A stretch of 64,000 nucleotides of DNA, taken from the NCBI RefSeq assembly GCF_023231945.1, contig NZ_JAJLJH010000004.1, positions 62,001-126,000 on the forward strand, read 5' to 3'. The notes below the pieces were generated by a model. That model did no database searches and had not been told where the DNA came from. It saw nothing but the letters and a program-made list of their open reading frames with translations. Below are positions 1 through 7,841 of the stretch, in pieces; the first letter of the stretch is position 1, and every line of letters begins with the position of its first letter. This DNA is from Scleromatobacter humisilvae (lineage in GTDB: Bacteria > Pseudomonadota > Gammaproteobacteria > Burkholderiales > Burkholderiaceae_C). A program made the position numbers and the translations under genes.

Positions 1-355
1 GCACCTTGGCCGACCATTGGACGATGTCCAGGCCGAACATCGCATGGGCCAGCCACACGCCCAGCACCGCGCCGGTCAGCTGTGCGCCTGCGTACGACAG
101 CGCCTCGGAGGCCGACAACGTGCCGCGCAGCCACGCCACGAACGAGACGGCCGGGTTGAAGTGCGCCCCGGACGCGGCCGCGAACAGCTCGATGAGCACA
201 TAGAGCCCCGCGACGGTCGCGAGGGTGTTGGCCAGCAACGCGATGGCCGCGTTGCCACCCGCCAGCCGCTGCGCCATCACGCCCGAGCCGACGACGATCG
301 CGAGCAGGAGTGCCGTTCCGAGACCCTCGGCCAGCAGTTTCCGGTGCAGCGCCAT
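1..355 (-). CDS. Aquaglyceroporin (MIP family), C-terminus beyond the window
   Basis: Membrane channel of the MIP/aquaporin family. The visible 118 residues hold three hydrophobic helices and the first NPA box in the context HFNPAVS (about residues 63-69), the half-helix selectivity motif of the family. The gene runs off the left edge, so the second NPA box is not seen. Its start lies one base after the stop of the upstream arsI, so the two are co-transcribed behind arsR. Family knowledge: AqpS-type channels in ars operons let trivalent arsenite leave the cell down its gradient. Inference: here it would release the As(III) produced by ArsI. A general glycerol or water channel is possible but unlikely in this operon. 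Confidence 0.85.
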   Translation of the reverse strand, partial: MALHRKLLAEGLGTALLLAIVVGSGVMAQRLAGGNAAIALLANTLATVAGLYVLIELFAAASGAHFNPAVSFVAWLRGTLSASEALSYAGAQLTGAVLGVWLAHAMFGLDIVQWSAKV

Positions 356-356
356 G

Positions 357-797
357 TCAGCAGCAGGATCGGCCCGCGGGCGCGGGCGCCGCGCAGCAGG
401 CGGCAGCTTCTTGCTGACGGGGTTGGCCGAAGGTCGGGATGCTGCCCAGCGTGCGGAACTGCTCCCAGGCCACGCCGTCCGGATCGGTCAGCCAGTGCTT
501 GTCGCTGCGCGCATAGCAGCACGCGGTCTCGCCCTCGTCGAGCAGCGCCATGTCGGCGGCCTGCGCTCGCGCCTTGAGTTCGGCGAGTTCCTCGTCGGTG
601 TCGGTCTGGAAGCCGAGATGGTCGACGCCCGGCTCGCTGCCGCGCGTGCTGATGGCGAAGTTCAGGCGGGGATCCTCGATGTGCCACTTGGCGTAGTCGG
701 CCTCCAGCCGGATGGGCGGCTGCGCGAACATCTTCGAGTAGAACGCGACGCTGGCCGACAGGTCGCCGACGTGCAGGTGGACATGGAAACGCTTCAT
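357..797 (-). CDS. arsI: ArsI/CadI-type C-As lyase (glyoxalase fold)
   Basis: Dioxygenase of the vicinal-oxygen-chelate fold that removes the methyl or aryl group from trivalent organoarsenicals such as methylarsenite. The sequence shows the N-terminal HVHLHV strand, VDHLGF with a metal-ligand His (about 60), the vicinal Cys pair in ACCYA (about 93-94) that binds the organoarsenical, and AWEQF with the metal-ligand Glu (about 112). The 146 residues are normal for the family. The tail is extra Cys-rich (CC near 135 and at the end), which could help bind arsenic. It sits between arsR and an aquaglyceroporin. The older annotation, cadmium-induced protein CadI, is the same family; the Cys pair and context favour ArsI. 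Confidence 0.88.
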   Translation of the reverse strand: MKRFHVHLHVGDLSASVAFYSKMFAQPPIRLEADYAKWHIEDPRLNFAISTRGSEPGVDHLGFQTDTDEELAELKARAQAADMALLDEGETACCYARSDKHWLTDPDGVAWEQFRTLGSIPTFGQPRQQEAAACCAAPAPAGRSCC

Positions 798-820
798 CCT
801 CGACTCCTTCGATGGGTGGA

Positions 821-1144
821 TCAGCAGGCGCAGGACGCCTGCGCAGGTGCGGCGCAGGCTGCGCCGGCACAGCAGTTCTCGGTGAGATAGCCCAGCAGGT
901 CGTTCATGCGCTCGAACGCCGCGTGGTAGGTCACGAACTGCTTCGCCTGCACGCGGGTCACGAGGCCGGCGGCCAGCAGTTCCTTGGTGTGGAACGCCAG
1001 GTTGGTCGGGCCCACGCCCACGGCCTCCGCCAGCGCCTTCTGGGACAGCCCCGCGGGGCCCGCGACGACGAGCGCACGGAACGCCCCGAGGCGGACGGGA
1101 TGCGCCAACGCCGCGAGGGCCTGGACGGTTTCGATTGAATCCAT
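821..1144 (-). CDS. arsR: ArsR-family arsenic-responsive repressor
   Basis: Winged-helix repressor of 107 residues. The HTH core runs from LAHPVRL through LSQKALAEAVGVGPTNLAFHTKEL. Instead of the classical CVCDLC pair in the recognition helix it has cysteines at the extreme C-terminus (91, 92, 97, 105, 107). Family knowledge: C-terminal Cys sensors occur in ArsR proteins that respond to As(III) or methylarsenite. I chose the ATG at 1144 because the operator palindrome starts two bases upstream of it; the longer frame to 1180 would read through the operator. First gene of the arsR-arsI-aquaporin operon, so probably autoregulated. Confidence 0.88.
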   Translation of the reverse strand: MDSIETVQALAALAHPVRLGAFRALVVAGPAGLSQKALAEAVGVGPTNLAFHTKELLAAGLVTRVQAKQFVTYHAAFERMNDLLGYLTENCCAGAACAAPAQASCAC

Positions 1145-1146
1145 GA

Positions 1147-1164
1147 ATTCAAGAATACTTGAAT
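1147..1164 (-). promoter_or_regulatory. ArsR operator (inverted repeat)
   Basis: Perfect inverted repeat ATTCAAG-AATA-CTTGAAT directly upstream of the arsR start codon. Size and AT-rich arms fit the ATTCAA-type operators bound by ArsR/SmtB dimers. Inference: binding blocks transcription of the arsR-arsI-aquaporin operon until arsenic binds the repressor. Confidence 0.75.
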
Positions 1165-1262
1165 TAAATGCGGAAGGCAAGCCGGAAATGGCGCCGATGG
1201 CGCGCGGGCGCCGCCGTCAAGCGGCGCGACACCCGCAGCCCCAATCCGGCCGGCTCGCCCTC

Positions 1263-2219
1263 TCAGCGCACCACCGGCACCTGCATCGCGACCTTCGCCT
1301 TGATCTGCGGCAGCATCGCCAGTGCCGCCTCGCGGCCAGCCTCGATGTTCTTCTTGCGCACGGTGAAGTCGGTGCCGGCCACGCCCACGAGTCGCGGATG
1401 CAGCGCGATCTCGGCTTCCTTCAGCTCCAGCTCGTTGATGCTGCGGCTCATGATGGAGAAGGTCTGCAGCAGCATGTGCAGCGCGTTGCTGGTGTCGCCG
1501 CCGTCGGGCAGCTGCGAGATGTCGACCGCGATGATCACGTCGGCGCCCATGTCGCGCGCCGCGCGCACCGGCACGGGCGACGTCAGGCCGCCGTCGACGT
1601 ACTCGTGCGTGCCGAGCTTGACCGGCTGGAAGACCGCCGGCACCGCGCTGGAGGCGCGCACCGCGGTGCCGACGTCGCCGCGGCGGAACAGGATGGGCTT
1701 GCCGCTGTCGAGGTCGGTGGCGACGATGCCCAGCGGGATCTTCATCTGCTCGAGCGGCTTGTTGCCGGTGGCCTCGCGCACGTAATGCGCCAGCGCCTCG
1801 CCGCGGATCAGGCCCCGGCCGGGGAAGGACCAATCGGTCAGCGCCGACTCGTCCATGCCGATCGCGATGTTCTCCAGCTCCTTGCCGGTGCGGCCCGACG
1901 CGTACAGCGCGGCCACGAGGCTGCCGGCAGAGGTGCCGGTGACGATGTCCGGGTGGATGCCGTTCTCTTCCAGCACCTCGATCACGCCGATGTGCGCGAA
2001 GCCGCGGGCGGCGCCGCCGCCGAGCGCCAGCGCGACGCGCGGCGGGCGCATGGGCCTGGGCGGCGGCACGACCGCCTCGGAAACGACCGGGGCCGAGGCC
2101 GGTGCCGGGCAGGCAGCGAGGGGCGCCGTGTCGGGCCGCGTCGGCAGCGTCGCGCCGCAGGCGGCGAGGAGCACCGAGGCGACGACGACCAGGATTCCGG
2201 CCGGAAAACGAATTTCCAT
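1263..2219 (-). CDS. Patatin-like phospholipase, lipoprotein
   Basis: Serine lipid acyl hydrolase. It shows the oxyanion hole GGGAARGFAH, the nucleophile elbow GTSAGS and the DGG that supplies the catalytic Asp, i.e. a full Ser-Asp dyad. The N-terminus is a lipoprotein signal (hydrophobic stretch ending LLAAC), followed by a Pro-rich linker before the catalytic domain; location is probably the inner leaflet of the outer membrane. Close in layout to the RssA/NTE subgroup, but those lack the lipobox. The start MEIRF (2219) has a better GAGG ribosome site than the ATG at 2234. It stands alone, divergent from cysI. Natural lipid substrate unknown. Confidence 0.85.
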   Translation of the reverse strand: MEIRFPAGILVVVASVLLAACGATLPTRPDTAPLAACPAPASAPVVSEAVVPPPRPMRPPRVALALGGGAARGFAHIGVIEVLEENGIHPDIVTGTSAGSLVAALYASGRTGKELENIAIGMDESALTDWSFPGRGLIRGEALAHYVREATGNKPLEQMKIPLGIVATDLDSGKPILFRRGDVGTAVRASSAVPAVFQPVKLGTHEYVDGGLTSPVPVRAARDMGADVIIAVDISQLPDGGDTSNALHMLLQTFSIMSRSINELELKEAEIALHPRLVGVAGTDFTVRKKNIEAGREAALAMLPQIKAKVAMQVPVVR

Positions 2220-2339
2220 ATTCCTCACAAGCATGATTCCATAGAAAAATTGTAGTTCTCGTTATGAAGGAGGCTCATTACATTGTCTCTTCAATAGGGC
2301 CGGTGCGAGCGTCTCCGGTCGAGCAACGAGAAGACAACG

Positions 2340-4040
2340 ATGTATCAGTACACCGAATTCGACCGCCAGTTTGTACGCGCCCGTGCCGCGCAGTTCCGTG
2401 ACCAGCTGGAGCGCAACCTGGCAGGCGAGCTGGGCGACGACGAGTTCCGTCCGCTGCGCCTGCAGAACGGCTGGTACATCCAGCGCCATGCGCCCATGCT
2501 GCGTGTCGCGATCCCGTACGGCGAACTCGCGAGCCGCCAGCTGCGCCAGCTGGCGCGCATGGCCAAGGAGCTGGACCGCGACTTCCTGCACTTCACGACT
2601 CGCCAGAACGCGCAGTTCAACTGGATTCCGATCGAGAAGTCGGCCGATGCGATGGATTTGCTAGCCGATGTCGACATGCACGGCATCCAGACCTCGGGCA
2701 ACTGCATCCGCAACATCACCTCCGACGTGTTCGCCGGCATTGCGCCCGACGAGATCGTCGATCCCCGCCCTTACTGCGAGTTGCTGCGTCAATGGAGCAC
2801 GTTGCAGCCGGAATTCGCGTTCTTGCCGCGCAAATTCAAGATCGCGGTGAGCGGCGCGGCAGAAGACCGCGCGGCCATCGCCTGGCATGACATCGGCCTC
2901 CAGCTGCGCAAGAACGAGGCGGGCGAGGTCGGCTTCAAGGTGCTTGTCGGCGGCGGCATGGGCCGCACGCCGGTCATCGGCTCGGTGGCCACCGAGTTCC
3001 TGCCGTGGAACCAGATCCTGGTCTACATCGAGGCGATCGTGCGCGTCTACAACCGCTTCGGCCGCCGCGACAACGCCTACAAGGCGCGCATCAAGATCCT
3101 CGTCAAGGCCGAAGGCCAGAAGTTCTTCGACCAGGTCGACGAGGAATACCGCAAGATCCTGGCGGACGATGTCGGCGGCACCGCGCACATCATCCCGCAG
3201 GCCGAGTTCGACCGCGTCGCCGCGTTCTTCACGCGTCCCGAGAAGGTGCGCCCGGCCATCGGCGGCTTCGATCCGAACCGCACCGGCGCCGCGCCCGTGC
3301 CCTTCCTGCGCTGGCTCGACCGCAACGTGCACGCGCACCAGGTGGAGGGCTATCGCGCCGTCACGCTGTCGTTGAAGCGCGCGGGGCTGCCGCCCGGCGA
3401 CGTCACGTCGCAGCAGATGGAGGCCGCGGCGACGATGGCCGACCGCTACTCGCTGGGCGAGCTGCGGGTCTCGCACGACCAGAACCTGATCCTGCCGTGG
3501 GTGCGCGAGGCCGACCTGCGCGCCGTCTGGCACGCGGCGCAGGACGCCGGCTTCGCCACGCCCAACATCGGCCTGCTGACCGACATGATTGCCTGCCCCG
3601 GCGGCGACCTGTGCGCGCTGGCCAACGCCCGCTCGCTGCCCATCGCGGCCGCCATCACCGAGCAGTTCGACGACCTCGACGCGCTGCTGGACCTCGGCGA
3701 CATCGACCTGCACATCAGCGGCTGCATGAACTCCTGCGGCCACCACCACACCGGCCACATCGGCGTCCTCGGCATCGACAAGGACGGGGCCGAGTGGTAC
3801 CAGGTCAGCGTCGGCGGCTCCGACGGCAGCACGCTCAGCGGCGCGTCGGTGCCGGCCAAGGTGATCGGCCCGTCGTTCGCGGCCGAGGAAGTGCCCGCGG
3901 TGATCCAGGCCCTGATCGACACCTTCCGCGCGCAGCGCGCCGCCAACGAGCGCTTCGTCGATACGGCACGCCGTATCGGCATCGCCCCTTTCCGCCAGGC
4001 CACCGACGCCGTGCGTCGCGAAACGGCTGTGGCCGCATGA
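2340..4040 (+). CDS. cysI: Nitrite/sulfite reductase, sirohaem hemoprotein (CysI)
   Basis: Reduces sulfite to sulfide with six electrons in assimilatory sulfur metabolism. The 566-residue protein has the two-fold ferredoxin-like and sirohaem domains. The [4Fe-4S]-sirohaem ligands appear as C-x5-C in ACPGGDLC (about 419 and 425) and C-x3-C in SGCMNSCGHH (about 462 and 466). The ribosome site is weak; the start matches the family N-terminus. It is first of a tightly packed run with DUF934 and cysH, and a sirohaem-precursor methyltransferase follows. No CysJ flavoprotein is present; the ferredoxin and reductase downstream are the likely donors. The context makes sulfite, not nitrite, the probable substrate. 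Confidence 0.93.
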   Translation: MYQYTEFDRQFVRARAAQFRDQLERNLAGELGDDEFRPLRLQNGWYIQRHAPMLRVAIPYGELASRQLRQLARMAKELDRDFLHFTTRQNAQFNWIPIEKSADAMDLLADVDMHGIQTSGNCIRNITSDVFAGIAPDEIVDPRPYCELLRQWSTLQPEFAFLPRKFKIAVSGAAEDRAAIAWHDIGLQLRKNEAGEVGFKVLVGGGMGRTPVIGSVATEFLPWNQILVYIEAIVRVYNRFGRRDNAYKARIKILVKAEGQKFFDQVDEEYRKILADDVGGTAHIIPQAEFDRVAAFFTRPEKVRPAIGGFDPNRTGAAPVPFLRWLDRNVHAHQVEGYRAVTLSLKRAGLPPGDVTSQQMEAAATMADRYSLGELRVSHDQNLILPWVREADLRAVWHAAQDAGFATPNIGLLTDMIACPGGDLCALANARSLPIAAAITEQFDDLDALLDLGDIDLHISGCMNSCGHHHTGHIGVLGIDKDGAEWYQVSVGGSDGSTLSGASVPAKVIGPSFAAEEVPAVIQALIDTFRAQRAANERFVDTARRIGIAPFRQATDAVRRETAVAA

Positions 4041-4054
4041 GCAGGAACAACCCA

Positions 4055-4534
4055 ATGAAATTCATCGACCGCCACAACGACGCCTGGCTGCTGCTGCCGG
4101 ACTCCGAGATCGCCGGCCCGGCGCCGCATCGCCTGCTCACGCTCACGCAATGGGAGGCCGTGCGCGACGCCTGGTGCGCCGACGTGCCGGTGGGCGTGCT
4201 GCTGCCCAACACCGCCGACGTCGAGGACCTGAAGGGCGACCTGCCGCGCATCGCGCTCGTCGCCCTCGAGTTCCCGAAGTGGGTCGACGGCCGCGCCTAC
4301 TCGCAGGCCCACGTGCTGCGCGCGCGCCTGCGTTACGCGGGCGAGATCCGCGCCACCGGCGAGGTCGTCGTCGACATGATGCCGCTGCTGCAGCGTTCCG
4401 GCTTCGACGCCGTGGTGCTGCGCGAGGGCGAGCGCCAGAGCTCGGCGGAACGCGCGCTGGGCTTCTTCCCGGCGGGCCACTATCAAGGCGACGTGCCGCA
4501 GCCGAAGCCGCTGTTCGCGCGCAAGGCGGCGTGA
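4055..4534 (+). CDS. DUF934 family protein of the sulfate assimilation operon
   Basis: A 159-residue cytosolic protein starting MKFIDRH. The family (DUF934) is almost always encoded between cysI and cysH in proteobacteria, as here; its biochemical role is unknown, and an accessory or oxidoreductase-associated role in sulfite reduction is assumed. An AGGA site lies 8 bases before the chosen ATG. An ATG at 4037 overlapping the cysI stop would add six residues and cannot be excluded. Highly conserved segments include EFPKWVDGRAYSQA and a late GFDAVVLR. Confidence 0.9.
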   Translation: MKFIDRHNDAWLLLPDSEIAGPAPHRLLTLTQWEAVRDAWCADVPVGVLLPNTADVEDLKGDLPRIALVALEFPKWVDGRAYSQAHVLRARLRYAGEIRATGEVVVDMMPLLQRSGFDAVVLREGERQSSAERALGFFPAGHYQGDVPQPKPLFARKAA

Positions 4535-4535
4535 C

Positions 4536-5321
4536 ATGACGGTCTCCGAGATCTCGAACTTCTCGTCGCTGCAGGCGCCGGCCAAGGCGTCGGCGATCGC
4601 GCTGTATGCGCGCCCCAGCGCCCACTTCGCCGCCAAGCTCGACGCCACCATCGAGCTGCTGCGCGCCGCCGCGCAGGATCACCGCGGCGCCATCGTGCAG
4701 GCCACCAGCCTCGGCGCGGAGGACATGGTCGTCACCGACCTGATCGCGCGCCTGGGCCTGCCCGTCGCGATCGGCACGCTGGAGACGGGCAAGCTGCACC
4801 CGCAGACATCCGCGCTGATCCCGCGCATCGAGCAGCGCTACGAACTGCCCGTGGAGGTCTATCGGCCGCGCGAGGAGCAGGTCGTCCACTTCGTGCGCAA
4901 GAACGGCGAGGACGCGATGTACCGCAGCCTCGAGCTGCGCAAGGGCTGCTGCAGCGTGCGCAAGATGGAGCCGCTTGGCCGCATGCTCGAAGGCCGCACC
5001 GCGTGGGTCACGGGCCTGCGCCGCGAGCAGTCGAACAACCGCGGCACGGTGCCGTTCATCGAGACCGAGGCCAACGGCCGCACCAAGGTCAATCCGCTGG
5101 CCGACTGGACGTGGAACGACGTCTGGCACTACATCGCGTCGCACGACGTGCCGTACAACCCGCTGCACGACGAGTTCATGCCCAGCATCGGCTGCGAGCC
5201 GTGCACGCGCGCGATCGCCGTCGGCGAGGATTTCCGCGCCGGCCGCTGGTGGTGGGAAGACGAGGCCGCCAAGGAATGCGGCCTGCACGCCACCAAGACC
5301 GCCGAGACCGCCGCGGCCTGA
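4536..5321 (+). CDS. cysH: Adenylyl-sulfate (APS) reductase, CysH
   Basis: Reduces activated sulfate to sulfite with thioredoxin. The 261 residues have the PAPS-reductase fold. A CC pair (about 138-139, GCCSVRK) together with C-x2-C (about 220 and 223, GCEPC) is the [4Fe-4S] signature that marks assimilatory APS reductases as opposed to PAPS reductases. The catalytic Cys is in ECGLH near the C-terminus. The start is one base after the DUF934 stop, so translation is coupled. cysD/cysN (ATP sulfurylase) do not follow here and must be elsewhere. Confidence 0.93.
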   Translation: MTVSEISNFSSLQAPAKASAIALYARPSAHFAAKLDATIELLRAAAQDHRGAIVQATSLGAEDMVVTDLIARLGLPVAIGTLETGKLHPQTSALIPRIEQRYELPVEVYRPREEQVVHFVRKNGEDAMYRSLELRKGCCSVRKMEPLGRMLEGRTAWVTGLRREQSNNRGTVPFIETEANGRTKVNPLADWTWNDVWHYIASHDVPYNPLHDEFMPSIGCEPCTRAIAVGEDFRAGRWWWEDEAAKECGLHATKTAETAAA

Positions 5322-5388
5322 TCGTCGACCGCCCGGCATCCTTCCTGCTGCTTGCAGGGGGATGCGTGCTGCACTACCGTCTCACACC

Positions 5389-6147
5389 ATGACCCGAGTG
5401 ACCATCGTGGGCGCCGGCCCCGGATCCGCCGACCTCATCACGCTGCGCGGCGCGCGCGCGCTGGCCAGCGCGCGCGTCGTGCTGCACGACGCGCTGATCG
5501 ACCCCGCGCTGCGCGAGATGGCGCCGCAGGCCGAGTGGATCGACGTCGGCAAGCGCGGCTTCTGCGACTCGACCGCGCAGGCGCGCATCAACGCGCTGCT
5601 GGTGCAGCACGCGCGCGCCGGCGGGCATGTCGTGCGGCTCAAGGGCGGCGACCCGAGCGTGTTCGGGCGCCTCGACGAGGAGCTCGAGGCGCTGGCCGAG
5701 GCCGGCATCGCCTGCGAGGTCGTGCCGGGCGTGACCGCCGCGATCGCCGCGGCCGCCGACCTGAAGCGCCCGTTGACGCGCCGCGGCTCGGGGCGCAGCG
5801 TCGCGCTCAGCACGGCGATGACGCGCGCGGGCCAGCTGGTTGCCACGCGCGGCGCCGACACCGAGGTCTTCTACATGGCCGGCCGCCAGCTGGCCGCGCT
5901 GTCGCGCCGTCTCGTCGGTGCCGGCTGGCCGGCCGACACGCCAGTCGCAGTCGTGTCGCGCGCCGGCTGGCCCGACCAGCACGGCAGCGACCATCGCGTC
6001 GACACCCTGCCCGAGGCCGTCGTGCTCCACGGGGGCCGCCCGACGGTGGTCATCGTGGGCGTCGGCGCGACGGCGGTGACTGTCGCATCATCGTCCGCAC
6101 TCGACAGCATCCCCTTCGCGCCGCTGCCGGCGGCCTCCAAGCCTTAG
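5389..6147 (+). CDS. cobA: Uroporphyrinogen-III C-methyltransferase (SUMT)
   Basis: Adds two methyl groups from SAM to uroporphyrinogen III to give precorrin-2, the precursor of sirohaem and cobalamin. Family motifs: [15 protein letters not shown] at the N-terminus, [10 protein letters not shown] (SAM loop) and the [12 protein letters not shown] region. With 252 residues it is the stand-alone CobA type, without the CysG oxidase/ferrochelatase domain. Position 67 bases after cysH suggests it feeds sirohaem to the sulfite reductase of the same locus. Confidence 0.92.
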   Translation: MTRVTIVGAGPGSADLITLRGARALASARVVLHDALIDPALREMAPQAEWIDVGKRGFCDSTAQARINALLVQHARAGGHVVRLKGGDPSVFGRLDEELEALAEAGIACEVVPGVTAAIAAAADLKRPLTRRGSGRSVALSTAMTRAGQLVATRGADTEVFYMAGRQLAALSRRLVGAGWPADTPVAVVSRAGWPDQHGSDHRVDTLPEAVVLHGGRPTVVIVGVGATAVTVASSSALDSIPFAPLPAASKP

Positions 6148-6188
6148 AATCGCCGTCTGCTCCAGCCTTTCGCCACGCATCCGTTGCC

Positions 6189-6512
6189 ATGACCCACGTC
6201 GTTACCGAAGCCTGTATCCGTTGCAAGTACACCGATTGCGTGGACGTGTGCCCCGTCGACTGCTTCCGCGAGGGCCCCAACTTCCTGGCGATCGACCCGG
6301 ACGAGTGCATCGACTGCGCGGTGTGCATCCCCGAGTGCCCGGTCAACGCGATCCTGCCCGAGGAAGACGTGCCGGCCGACCAGCTCGCGTTCATCAAGAT
6401 CAACGCCGACCTGGCCAAGAACTGGCCCAGCATCACCAAGCGCAAGCCCGCGCTGCCCGATGCCGACGAGTGGAAAGACAAGAAGGACAAGATCGGCGAG
6501 CTGATCCGCTGA
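6189..6512 (+). CDS. fdxA: 7Fe ferredoxin ([3Fe-4S][4Fe-4S], FdxA type)
   Basis: Small acidic electron carrier of 107 residues. The N-terminal half has the cysteine pattern of seven-iron ferredoxins: [17 protein letters not shown] followed by [16 protein letters not shown]. The C-terminal extension (about residues 65-107) with the NWPSITKRK segment is typical of FdxA. It lies between cobA and a ferredoxin-NADP reductase (gap 25 bases). Inference: part of an NADPH to ferredoxin to sulfite reductase chain; a general housekeeping ferredoxin is the alternative. Confidence 0.93.
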   Translation: MTHVVTEACIRCKYTDCVDVCPVDCFREGPNFLAIDPDECIDCAVCIPECPVNAILPEEDVPADQLAFIKINADLAKNWPSITKRKPALPDADEWKDKKDKIGELIR

Positions 6513-6537
6513 TCGTCCGCCGGCTCGAACGTCCGCG

Positions 6538-7593
6538 ATGGCCTCGCCGATCCAGACCGATGCCCTGATCATCGGCGCGGGCCCCGCGGGCCTGTTCCAG
6601 GTCTTCGAGCTGGGGCTGCGCGAGATCTCCTCGCATGTCGTCGACGCCCGGCCCTTCGCGGGCGGCCAGTGCGTCGAGCTCTACGGCGACAAGCCGATCT
6701 ACGACATCCCCGCGCTGCCCGCCTGCACGGGCCGCGAGCTGACCGAGCGGCTGCTCGAACAGATCAGGCCGTTCGCGACCACGTTCCACTTCGACCAGCT
6801 GGTAAGCCACATCGCGCGCGGCGACGACGGTCGTTTCGACGTGCGCACGCGCGCCGGGTTGCACTTCGATTGCGGCGCCATCGTGCTGGCCGCGGGCGTC
6901 GGCGCCTTCGTGCCGCGCACGCTGAAGGTGGCCGGGCTCGACGCGTTCGAGGGCCGGCAGCTGTTCCATCACGCGGACCGTGTGCCGGCCGAGGCGCTCG
7001 AAGGCAAGCAGGTGCTCGTCTCGGGCGCGACCGAGCAGGCGCTCGCCTTCGCCGCGCGCCTGTGCGACGCGGTCGCGCGCCGCGCGCCCGGCGCGCCCGC
7101 GCGCGTGACGCTGATCCACCGCCGCGACGCCTTCGACGCCGCCGACGACACCGTCGCCGCCTTCCGCACGGCCTGCAGCGCCGGCGCGCTGCACTTCGTG
7201 GCGGGCCAGCCCACCGGCCTGCAGGTCGACGGCGATCGGCTCACCGGGCTGACGCTGCTCGACGCGACGGGCGCGACCGTCTCGCTGCCGGTCGACACCG
7301 TCGTCGTGCTGCAGGGCCTGTCGCCCAAGCTCGGCCCGCTCGCCGACTGGGGCCTCGCGCTCGAACGCCGCCAGGTGCAGGTGGAGACCGCGAAGTTCCA
7401 GACCAGCGTGCCGGGCCTGTTCGCCATTGGCGACGTCGTGCACTACCCGGGCAAGCAGCGGCTGATCCTGTCGGCCTTCCACGAGGCCACGCTGGCCGCC
7501 GCGGGCGTCGCGGGGCACCTGATTCCGGGCGACGACGGGCCGCTCGAATACACCACCAGCAGCCCGCGCATCCACAAGCTGCTGGGCGTCTGA
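6538..7593 (+). CDS. Ferredoxin/flavodoxin-NADP+ reductase, thioredoxin-reductase-like
   Basis: FAD flavoprotein of 351 residues. It has the N-terminal dinucleotide-binding motif IIGAGPAGL, the GGQC(V/T)ELYGDKPIYDIPALP segment diagnostic of TrxR-like ferredoxin-NADP reductases, a second nucleotide-binding region, and FAIGDVVHYPGKQ near the C-terminus where FAD binds. No redox CxxC is present, so it is not a thioredoxin reductase. It transfers electrons between NADPH and ferredoxin and directly follows fdxA. Together they are the probable electron supply of CysI. Confidence 0.88.
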   Translation: MASPIQTDALIIGAGPAGLFQVFELGLREISSHVVDARPFAGGQCVELYGDKPIYDIPALPACTGRELTERLLEQIRPFATTFHFDQLVSHIARGDDGRFDVRTRAGLHFDCGAIVLAAGVGAFVPRTLKVAGLDAFEGRQLFHHADRVPAEALEGKQVLVSGATEQALAFAARLCDAVARRAPGAPARVTLIHRRDAFDAADDTVAAFRTACSAGALHFVAGQPTGLQVDGDRLTGLTLLDATGATVSLPVDTVVVLQGLSPKLGPLADWGLALERRQVQVETAKFQTSVPGLFAIGDVVHYPGKQRLILSAFHEATLAAAGVAGHLIPGDDGPLEYTTSSPRIHKLLGV

Positions 7594-7655
7594 CTCGTCG
7601 CGACGCCGCGTTTGCGGCACAATTGCATCCGCTCGCCGCAGTTCCGCGGTGGGTT

Positions 7656-7771
7656 TCGCTAGGGGTGCTGGCCGAGAGGCTGGCTGAGAAAGTCCCTTTG
7701 AACCTGATTGGCCGTGCAAGCGGCCAGGTCGGCAGCCGCCGATCCGAGGTAATCCTCGCGCAGGGAAGCGG
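7656..7771 (+). ncRNA. TPP riboswitch (THI element)
   Basis: All conserved parts of the thiamine-pyrophosphate aptamer are readable: the P1 arm CGCT (7657-7660) pairing with AGCG (7767-7770), GGGGTGC, CTGAGA, CCTTTGAACCTGAT and the final CGCAGGGAAGCG. The variable P3 arm is GGCCGTGCAAGCGGCC. It sits about 70 bases upstream of the TonB-dependent receptor on the same strand. Family knowledge: TPP binding lowers expression, usually by hiding the ribosome site or by termination; the mechanism is not obvious here. The downstream gene is therefore expected to be induced when thiamine is low. Confidence 0.92.
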
Positions 7772-7841
7772 TCGCACTGCAGGGACCTCTCGCGTCCCCG
7801 ATCCCGACTCCGTTCCCCTGCCATCGCTTTGAAAGAGCTCG

